This document shows, piece by piece, positions 1 through 4,653 of a stretch of DNA of 8,921 nucleotides. The notes under the pieces are model-generated. The model searched no databases, was not told the DNA's origin, and saw only the letters and a program-made list of their open reading frames with translations. The DNA is from JABIEQ01 sp964516055 (GTDB lineage Bacteria > Patescibacteriota > Patescibacteriia > Magasanikbacterales > UBA922): the NCBI GenBank assembly GCA_964516055.1, contig CAZEYK010000046.1, positions 1 through 8,921 of the forward strand, given 5' to 3'. Every line of letters begins with the position of its first letter. The stretch's first letter is position 1. The position numbers were made by a program, and so were the translations under genes.

Positions 1-1
1 T

Positions 2-235
2 TGGCAACAAAAATTCCAAGAGTTAACCACCCAATATCCAAATTTCACCTACCATATTTGTCTTTCCCAAGATGAACACGAACAATGCAAAAAAGGAAGA
101 GTTACCACTCACATAGAATCAAAACCCCACACGAACTACTTTCTTTGTGGAAATAGAGACATGGTTATGGAAGTACGAAACACACTCATAGAAAAAAATA
201 TCCCCACCACAAACATTCACTTCGAAATATTCTAA
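2..235 (+). CDS. Ferredoxin-NADP reductase-type oxidoreductase, C-terminal fragment
   Basis: The last 77 residues of a gene that enters from the left edge, ending in TAA. The segment YFLCGNRDMVMEV (residues 46-58) is the C-terminal NAD(P)-binding motif of the ferredoxin-NADP reductase superfamily: a Cys-Gly pair followed by a Met that packs near the nicotinamide. The chain then ends in the usual way with an acidic-aromatic tail (HFEIF, residues 73-77). The stretch YPNFTYHICLSQDE (12-25) fits the preceding strand and loop of the same fold. Such proteins move electrons between NAD(P)H and a flavin, and then to ferredoxin, flavodoxin or another partner. The FAD-binding half lies outside the window, so the partner and subfamily cannot be named. 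It faces the exonuclease gene and shares a terminator with it. The family call is fairly secure; the exact function is not. Confidence 0.75.
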   Translation, partial: WQQKFQELTTQYPNFTYHICLSQDEHEQCKKGRVTTHIESKPHTNYFLCGNRDMVMEVRNTLIEKNIPTTNIHFEIF

Positions 236-246
236 AAAGAATAGAC

Positions 247-276
247 AAAAAAATTCTGAATTATCAGAATTTTTTT
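247..276. terminator. Bidirectional intrinsic terminator
   Basis: A perfect 13-bp inverted repeat (247-259 with 264-276) with a 4-base ATTA loop. The outer seven pairs are A/T, so each strand gives a short hairpin (core ATTCTGA/TCAGAAT) followed by seven or more U. It lies 11 bp after the stop of the plus-strand reductase fragment and 20 bp after the stop of the minus-strand exonuclease gene. It should therefore end transcription from both sides. Confidence 0.85.
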
Positions 277-296
277 TATTTCGTATATGGGACGTC

Positions 297-887
297 TTAA
301 AACGGCAACGTCATATTAATACCACCACTTGTTTGCTGTCCACCAGCTGCTGCCATCGCTTGTTTTTCAGGTTCAAAATTCACCGCAATTGGCATCAAAT
401 CTCCCGTAAGTGTGGGATAATACAACATCTTATTTTGCCGACCAAAATCATACACTTCTTTTGTCACCTTCACATCCTGTTCACAATACTCTTTAATCAA
501 ATCAATTTTTCCTTCCTCATACCATTTCATTGCTTGTAATCCATCAGCACTTTTTTGAATCTGCAATGTTGCCTTGGAAATATCATCAAGTTTAAACCGT
601 TTTCCACTTGACTCTTTAATCACTTTCAATAAATCAAGCTGAGGCAACAGCAACAAATCCCCCGTATAATAGCGATTTAAAATAGGTGTATCAAAATGCA
701 AACTATTATATCCAATCAATCGTTCCGCTTTTTCTAAAATTGGCCACAAATCTCCCAACTCATGTTCATCAAATGACCGGTACGAATCAGACTCGTATTC
801 ATAAATAGATACCACCGTAATCTTCATAGTTGATAAATCACGAATATCTCCCACAGTTTCAATATCAAATACAATTTCTCGTGACAT
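297..887 (-). CDS. DEDDy 3'-5' exonuclease-like protein (RNase H-like fold)
   Basis: A 196-residue protein with the three exonuclease motifs of the DEDD superfamily. Motif I is FDIET (Asp8 and Glu10). Motif II is GYNSLHFDTPIL (Asp66). Motif III is EYCEQD, where Tyr134 and Asp138 make the Tyr-x3-Asp of the DEDDy branch. All four acidic metal ligands and the tyrosine are present, so it is predicted to be an active two-metal 3'-5' nuclease on DNA or RNA, probably cytoplasmic. It resembles the stand-alone RNase H-like family (PF13482 or related) rather than a polymerase proofreading domain. The last ~20 residues are a Gly/Gln/Ala-rich tail ending in TLPF. A TTG start at 950 would add 21 hydrophobic residues encoded across the upstream terminator, so the ATG at 887, just before SREIVFDIET, was chosen. 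It has its own promoter and no clear Shine-Dalgarno. The fold is secure; the substrate is unknown. Confidence 0.8.
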   Translation of the reverse strand: MSREIVFDIETVGDIRDLSTMKITVVSIYEYESDSYRSFDEHELGDLWPILEKAERLIGYNSLHFDTPILNRYYTGDLLLLPQLDLLKVIKESSGKRFKLDDISKATLQIQKSADGLQAMKWYEEGKIDLIKEYCEQDVKVTKEVYDFGRQNKMLYYPTLTGDLMPIAVNFEPEKQAMAAAGGQQTSGGINMTLPF

Positions 888-901
888 AAAAAAGTTGATC
901 A

Positions 902-931
902 ATAATAATAAACGTGAACACAGTGTAACAA
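902..931 (-). promoter_or_regulatory. Putative promoter of the exonuclease gene
   Basis: On the minus strand a -35-like TTGTTA (926-931) is followed after 18 bp by TATTAT (902-907). An overlapping TATTAT also sits at 905-910. Transcription would begin only a few bases before the ATG at 887, giving a very short leader. It lies just past the terminator of the upstream glutaredoxin unit, so the exonuclease gene needs a promoter here. Called by eye. Confidence 0.4.
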
Positions 932-963
932 AATAAAAAAGGAATCTCAAACATAAGATTCCT
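930..963 (-). terminator. Intrinsic terminator of the glutaredoxin unit
   Basis: On the minus strand an 8-bp stem, AGGAATCT paired with AGATTCCT (956-963 with 940-947), has an 8-base loop and is followed by TTTTTTATTT. It starts about 11 bp after the glutaredoxin stop codon. It separates that unit from the downstream exonuclease gene. Confidence 0.75.
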
Positions 964-974
964 CACCACACACA

Positions 975-1211
975 CTAGGAGCCAAGAGCAAGATCAATTT
1001 TTTGTACATCAAACCCAATAATCACCGTTCCATGAATATCCAAAACAGGAACGCTCATTTGCCCAGATTTTTCAATCATTTCTTGCTGTCTTTCCATATC
1101 TTCGGCAACATTTATATCTTCAAACTTGACATGTTTCTCTTGCAAATATTCTTTTGCCTTATGGCAAAACGGACACGTAGGTGTGCTATACACAATAACA
1201 GACATAGACAT
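975..1211 (-). CDS. Small glutaredoxin-like protein (CPFC)
   Basis: A 78-residue single-domain thioredoxin-fold protein. It has the redox motif CPFC (Cys13-Pro-Phe-Cys16) after the first strand, SVPV with the family cis-proline (Pro55), and GFD (66-68), which in glutaredoxins contributes to the thiol-substrate or glutathione site. Length and motifs fit the bacterial mini-glutaredoxins of the YruB/NrdH kind, which reduce disulfides in cytoplasmic partners such as ribonucleotide reductase. The true partner cannot be told from sequence. The start is either Met1 (1211) or Met3 (1205), since the protein begins MSMSVIVYS. No Shine-Dalgarno precedes either, and the gene begins 5 bp after the stop of the coiled-coil gene, so translation is probably coupled. 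Confidence in the family is high. Confidence 0.9.
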   Translation of the reverse strand: MSMSVIVYSTPTCPFCHKAKEYLQEKHVKFEDINVAEDMERQQEMIEKSGQMSVPVLDIHGTVIIGFDVQKIDLALGS

Positions 1212-1216
1212 GAACG

Positions 1217-1570
1217 TTAGGTGATTTTTTTAAACTTTACACTAAATGTAGGTTCATACTCATTTTCATATTGATCGGTTACTGCCACGGTTTCTCCTTT
1301 CATAACCTGAGTAAGCGCGATATCACTAAGAAGTTCCTTATCACTCGCTATATCAATCTTCAAATCATCCATCTGGATTAACTCGCTAGAAAACCCGTCT
1401 TTAATAGTTTGTTCAATCTGTTTTTTCTTTTCCTTCAACGATTTTAAAGATTCTTGGACTTCTTGAAACGACTGTGAAGTACTCAACGCATCGTTATACG
1501 TATCCTTCAAATCTTTTAACTTCTTTTTATTTTCCTCAATACGGACAAACACGGATTGAATATCTTGCAT
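1217..1570 (-). CDS. Small coiled-coil protein of unknown function
   Basis: A 117-residue protein that I do not recognise. Residues ~7-57 are a charged Lys/Glu-rich helix with heptad-like spacing (for example IEENKKKLKDLKD), consistent with a coiled coil. Residues ~63-90 look like a second helix. The C-terminus (95-116) is a strand-like stretch ending FSVKFKKIT. There is no signal peptide or membrane segment, so it is probably cytoplasmic and oligomeric. The ATG at 1570 was chosen over an upstream start at 1600 because the extra ten residues (MYILFLFVIS) are encoded by AT-rich leader DNA and would place a short hydrophobic stub on a soluble protein. It is transcribed with the glutaredoxin, 5 bp downstream. 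It may be a thiol-regulated partner, but nothing in its sequence (no Cys) supports direct disulfide exchange. Confidence 0.7.
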   Translation of the reverse strand: MQDIQSVFVRIEENKKKLKDLKDTYNDALSTSQSFQEVQESLKSLKEKKKQIEQTIKDGFSSELIQMDDLKIDIASDKELLSDIALTQVMKGETVAVTDQYENEYEPTFSVKFKKIT

Positions 1571-1609
1571 AGAAATGACAAATAAAAATAAAATATACAA
1601 AGCACAAAC

Positions 1610-1618
1610 AGTATATCA
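1610..1618 (-). promoter_or_regulatory. Putative extended -10 promoter for the coiled-coil/glutaredoxin unit
   Basis: The minus strand reads TGATATACT: a TATACT -10 element preceded by a TGn extension, with only a T-run at the -35 position. The start of transcription would leave a leader of about 30 bases before the ATG at 1570. It sits in the 74-bp gap after the GH5 gene, where no clear terminator hairpin is visible. Read-through from the GH5 unit is therefore also possible. Confidence 0.4.
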
Positions 1619-1644
1619 TGGACACACAAAAGAAAAAAGATCTA

Positions 1645-3051
1645 CTATATACCAGAGAAACATTCCCTCACTGTTATTCCATTGCAATGCGCAAGTGGTT
1701 CACTCATTTGCCACAAATATTGTCCCCTTCTACCCGCCTGAGTAGATGTGGACTGAGAAAAATACTCATCTACCTCTTGCATACTGGTAAAAATATTTAT
1801 CACGGTATCTGGATTCACCTGACGAAATAAATCAATAACAGCAGGTCTATCAGACGGAAATGTTGTCACAAACGAAGATAATACGTTTTCCATATTTACA
1901 TCAGTAGGTAATGGAGTCTTTGTTTCCAACGCTATTCGGAATGCATTCCATTCAGGGGTAATATTTCCACGAACAAGGCCAAAACTTCCCTGATTATCTG
2001 AAATCATATCTTTATAATTCCAATACGCAAATGGAACATGTGCACTCCTATAGCCATACAATACAAACACATCGGTATATGCCGCCCACGCATCATTTGC
2101 CCAATTTCCCGTTTCTCCAATAAACAATGGATGATGCTCTTCATCCTTAAATGAAAAAACCTCCTTATGCTCATCCATCATTCGTCCACTCGTTCCATAA
2201 TAATGTGGCGCATACACAACCCCTGAATCTGCTTGCATAATAGCAGCAACATCAAGACTGACATTATTGGGCTGAATAAATATCAGATGCATAAATCCTT
2301 GCGTTCGCAACGCCGTTATGGCTCGGGCATACCACGTTTGCAGCGCAGCGTCAGATGGTGACTGTGGTTCATTTAATATATCAAACCCAGCCAACCACGG
2401 ATTTTCATTATATCTCTCTGCCAAAAGAAGTAAGGCATCAATGGTATGCTGTTGTGCGTCAGCATTTTTCCACCACGAAACAGTTTCTTCACGGTAATCA
2501 GAATGGGAATACGTACTTTGTGGAAGATTTGCTGTATGTAAATCAAATAAACAATATATTTCATACATATTACACCACGACAATACCTGATCCATATACG
2601 GAATACTGGTATCAATATCTTTTTCAGAAAACGGAATACGAAGCACCGTAATACCTAATGATTTTACATACGCCACATCCTCTTGCGTAAAAAATCTCGT
2701 TCTATATTCATCCATAAACGTATCAACGGACATATTGGTTGATGACAATACCGTTGCCAGCCGTTCACGGATATCTCTATCACTAAGATGCTCCCTATAC
2801 GTTTGTCTCGTATGTTCTCCAACCTCCCATAAATACCCTTCAAGCGAAAGCCATTGTCCCACATTCATCCCTGTTAACGTCAGCAATTCACCTGTATTCC
2901 CAACATAGGTATTCCCCTCAACACGAAGAACCTCATCAGAAGGATGATACAAATCAAAAAACGAAAAAGAGCTATCCCCCGTAAAAAGATACCTCTTTCC
3001 CACAACAACACAAAAGATAATAATAAAAGAAAAAATAATAAATTTCTTCAT
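1645..3051 (-). CDS. Membrane-anchored glycoside hydrolase family 5-like enzyme
   Basis: A 468-residue protein starting with MKK and a 17-residue hydrophobic stretch (4-20), which is a signal peptide or signal anchor. The catalytic domain should therefore lie outside the membrane. The GH5 (alpha/beta)8-barrel signature is present in order: LRIPF (137-141), DLH (170-172), LNEP with the acid/base Glu228, PHYYG (282-286), IGETG with the nucleophile Glu313, and the substrate-site Trp344 in YWNYKD. GH5 enzymes hydrolyse beta-linked glucans, mannans and related glycans with retention; the specific substrate cannot be read here. The N-terminal part (residues ~42-72, ending in GMNVGQWLSLEGYLW) matches the usual entry strand of GH5 exo/endo-glucanases. 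The ~85 residues after the barrel (~385-468) are not recognised. The start codon lies 3 bp after the stop of the STAS-like gene, suggesting translational coupling. There is no Shine-Dalgarno. Confidence 0.85.
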   Translation of the reverse strand: MKKFIIFSFIIIFCVVVGKRYLFTGDSSFSFFDLYHPSDEVLRVEGNTYVGNTGELLTLTGMNVGQWLSLEGYLWEVGEHTRQTYREHLSDRDIRERLATVLSSTNMSVDTFMDEYRTRFFTQEDVAYVKSLGITVLRIPFSEKDIDTSIPYMDQVLSWCNMYEIYCLFDLHTANLPQSTYSHSDYREETVSWWKNADAQQHTIDALLLLAERYNENPWLAGFDILNEPQSPSDAALQTWYARAITALRTQGFMHLIFIQPNNVSLDVAAIMQADSGVVYAPHYYGTSGRMMDEHKEVFSFKDEEHHPLFIGETGNWANDAWAAYTDVFVLYGYRSAHVPFAYWNYKDMISDNQGSFGLVRGNITPEWNAFRIALETKTPLPTDVNMENVLSSFVTTFPSDRPAVIDLFRQVNPDTVINIFTSMQEVDEYFSQSTSTQAGRRGQYLWQMSEPLAHCNGITVRECFSGI

Positions 3052-3054
3052 ATT

Positions 3055-3471
3055 CTATCGATCAGAATCCAACCAAACAACTGCCTTAGTCGGATCAATA
3101 AAAAATTGCGTTTTTTTCTTTTTCATAAAAAGACTCACAACAAATTTGGTCAAAAAACTAAACGTTCCCGCCCCAGCAACAATGGCAACTCTTCCCGTCT
3201 GTTCATGATTAAATAAATCCTGATAAATATCTCGTGCCTCCTTTGTAACCGTATGTTCATCATAATGAATCTGTTTTGTATCTACCAAAACATCAAACAT
3301 CTTCTCTGGATGCTTCTCAAAAAATGACAACAATCGCTCTTGAAACAGCTGTGCCATACGCGTATTATCCTCGTCAAAAGAAACAGTATGAATAAACGTC
3401 GCACGAATAATATCGTATGTATTATCATACTCCACACTAAATACCTTAAAAATTTCCTGATCCGACATCAT
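3055..3471 (-). CDS. SpoIIAA/STAS-like small protein
   Basis: A 138-residue protein with the layout of the SpoIIAA-like (STAS/SEC14) family. It has an N-terminal strand pair (FSVEYDNTYDIIRATF), a helix, a core strand FDVLVDT (59-65), a helix, a second core strand GRVAIVAG (93-100), and a family-typical end of aromatic-Ile-Asp then Ala-x-x-WL (FFIDPTKAVVWL, 123-134). No catalytic residues are evident. Proteins of this type are small regulatory or lipid/nucleotide-sensing domains, and the role here is unknown. The hydrophobic stretch FSFLTKFVVSLFM (104-116), followed by KKKK, may touch the membrane. It could start at Met1 (3471) or Met2 (3468). It follows the DUF1761-like gene by 27 bp and precedes the GH5 gene by 3 bp, so it is an operon partner of both. 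The family call is moderate. Confidence 0.6.
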   Translation of the reverse strand: MMSDQEIFKVFSVEYDNTYDIIRATFIHTVSFDEDNTRMAQLFQERLLSFFEKHPEKMFDVLVDTKQIHYDEHTVTKEARDIYQDLFNHEQTGRVAIVAGAGTFSFLTKFVVSLFMKKKKTQFFIDPTKAVVWLDSDR

Positions 3472-3498
3472 ATCAATCCAATAATAAATAAATATACA

Positions 3499-3927
3499 TT
3501 ATCTCCACCCACCAAGCATTGCCCCCATAACAAGTAAAGCAATCAAGGTATATGCATTATTCAATACATACAGTTTAAACGGTTTTTTCTCCCAAAGAAC
3601 TCCGCCAAGTGTTACCGTTCCCACAAATCCAAACCACATCAAAAAACCTGTCATCACTCCTATTTTTACGGCACTCACAGCTTGTCCAATACTTTCCAGA
3701 TACCCAATACGCACACCAATAATCCAATACAGCACATACGCCATAATAATATAACTCACAAGCCCAGAAACATAATACTTCCACATTCCTAATTTTTTTC
3801 CATCCTCCATCTTCATACCAGTAAGCGCCATCCATTGTTTGGCAAATACGAGCGGCGAATACCATGCAGCACCAATAGCAAAGGCAACAAACGCTGCAAT
3901 AAAAATAAGTCCATACTGTATCTGCAT
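3499..3927 (-). CDS. DUF1761-like four-helix membrane protein
   Basis: A 142-residue integral membrane protein with four predicted helices (about 4-24, 52-72, 88-110 and 118-139). The first helix ends in AAWYSPLVFAKQW, the WYSP-x2-F-x2-W pattern typical of DUF1761, and the loop that follows carries LTGMKMEDG. The function of the family is not known. The start at 3927 is fixed by an AAGGAG ribosome binding site nine bases upstream; the longer start at 3960 would place this site inside the coding region. It is the first gene of a likely three-gene unit with the STAS-like protein and the GH5 enzyme. A role in the envelope follows from its location only. Confidence 0.8.
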   Translation of the reverse strand: MQIQYGLIFIAAFVAFAIGAAWYSPLVFAKQWMALTGMKMEDGKKLGMWKYYVSGLVSYIIMAYVLYWIIGVRIGYLESIGQAVSAVKIGVMTGFLMWFGFVGTVTLGGVLWEKKPFKLYVLNNAYTLIALLVMGAMLGGWR

Positions 3928-3935
3928 AAATAGGT

Positions 3936-3942
3936 ACTCCTT
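3936..3942 (-). promoter_or_regulatory. Shine-Dalgarno sequence AAGGAGT
   Basis: On the minus strand AAGGAGT lies nine bases (counted from AAGGAG) before the ATG at 3927 and decides the start of the DUF1761-like gene. It is the only strong Shine-Dalgarno I see in the window, which makes this gene the exception among its neighbours. Confidence 0.75.
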
Positions 3943-4014
3943 ACGCTTAGACAATAACACAAAAAACTGCTAGGCTAAACGGAAATAAATAAAACTATGT
4001 ATATAGTACGTAAT

Positions 4015-4043
4015 AGTATACGGTATGAATCCACAAATCGCAA
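4015..4043 (-). promoter_or_regulatory. Putative promoter of the DUF1761-STAS-GH5 unit
   Basis: On the minus strand TTGCGA (4038-4043) and TATACT (4015-4020) are separated by exactly 17 bp. The -35 element lies inside the first codons of the divergent methyltransferase gene. Transcription would start near 4008, giving a leader of about 80 bases before the ATG at 3927. In the other direction only a lone TATAGT (4002-4007) is seen before the methyltransferase, with no good -35. Polymerases on the two strands would overlap here. Confidence 0.45.
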
Positions 4044-4591
4044 CGGTTATCCAACAAATTGAAGACGAACGAGAAAAACAAGGAAATACTCACTGGAATA
4101 TATCAAAAGAAACAGGACTATTCCTCAACAGCCTCACGAGAATCATGGAAACCAAACACGTCCTAGAAATTGGAACATCTACTGGCTATTCTGGACTATG
4201 GTTTGCCGAGGCACTGCAAGCAACAGGAGGAACACTTACCACAATAGAATCCCACGAACAACGCTACCAAGAAGCAAACAAACACTTTATGCAAGCAAAA
4301 GTGACAGATACTGTAACACAAATAAAAGGACATGCCCCCGAATGTCTTCAAGAATTATCCGACACATATACCATGCTCTTTTTTGACGCCACAAAAATGG
4401 AACACATCTCCTACTGGAAACTACTTGCACCAAAATTACAAAAAAACGGTATTATTATTACCGATAATATCATCTCTCACGAACAAGAATTTTTTGAATA
4501 CAAAAAATACGTGCAATCACAAAAAAATTTCCAACACAGCATCATCCCTATCGGTTCAGGACTAATGCTTAGCGTAAAAACACAAGAATAA
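4025..4591 (+). CDS. SAM-dependent O-methyltransferase, family 3
   Basis: A 188-residue class I methyltransferase of the catechol/caffeoyl-CoA O-methyltransferase type (PF01596). SAM motif I is LEIGTSTGYSGLW (47-59). Glu75 in TIES binds the ribose of SAM. LFFDATK (118-124) supplies the metal-binding Asp121, and ITDNI (145-149) gives the Asp147-Asn148 pair that completes the divalent metal site. The N-terminal segment (ISKETGLFLNSL, 26-37) matches the usual entry to this domain. Family members methylate hydroxyl groups of small molecules, and some bacterial ones act on tRNA (TrmR-like) or on natural products. The substrate here is open. No Shine-Dalgarno precedes the ATG, which lies only ~17 bp after the nearest -10-like element, so the transcript may be nearly leaderless. 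It is a single gene, convergent with the large surface-protein gene. Confidence 0.88.
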   Translation: MNPQIATVIQQIEDEREKQGNTHWNISKETGLFLNSLTRIMETKHVLEIGTSTGYSGLWFAEALQATGGTLTTIESHEQRYQEANKHFMQAKVTDTVTQIKGHAPECLQELSDTYTMLFFDATKMEHISYWKLLAPKLQKNGIIITDNIISHEQEFFEYKKYVQSQKNFQHSIIPIGSGLMLSVKTQE

Positions 4592-4619
4592 AAAAAGGAG
4601 AGAAATATAAATTCTCTCC
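4588..4619 (-). terminator. Intrinsic terminator of the surface-protein gene
   Basis: On the minus strand an 8-bp stem GGAGAGAA/TTCTCTCC (4612-4619 with 4597-4604), with a 7-base loop, is followed by TTTTTTTATT. The T-tract overlaps the stop codon of the convergent methyltransferase gene. On the plus strand the stem is followed by CCAAGAAAAAGGG, not a U-run, so it works in one direction only. Confidence 0.75.
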
Positions 4620-4633
4620 CCCAAGAAAAAGGG

Positions 4634-4653
4634 CTCCTATTGAAAAATAGGAG
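4634..4653 (-). terminator. Stop-codon hairpin, possible first of two tandem terminators
   Basis: A perfect 8-bp stem CTCCTATT/AATAGGAG with a 4-base loop includes the last codons and the TAG stop (4637-4639) of the large surface-protein gene. On the minus strand it is followed by CCCTTTTTCTT and then, 15 bases later, by the second hairpin. It may assist termination or protect the mRNA 3' end. On the plus strand it is followed by TTCCTTCTGT and is at best a weak terminator for the methyltransferase. Confidence 0.4.

Noticed and set aside
888..950. TTG start adding 21 residues to the exonuclease
   Set aside because: The added hydrophobic stretch is translated from the promoter region and the foot of the upstream terminator, and family members begin right before the FDIET motif.
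1571..1644. Terminator after the GH5 gene
   Set aside because: There is only a T-rich run with the palindrome AGATCT and no hairpin of useful length, so no terminator was called.
2355..2864. Open frames on both strands within the GH5 gene
   Set aside because: They overlap conserved GH5 motifs in the correct frame and show no family features of their own.
3928..3960. Longer start for the DUF1761-like protein
   Set aside because: The clear AAGGAG lies within this extension and points to the ATG at 3927.
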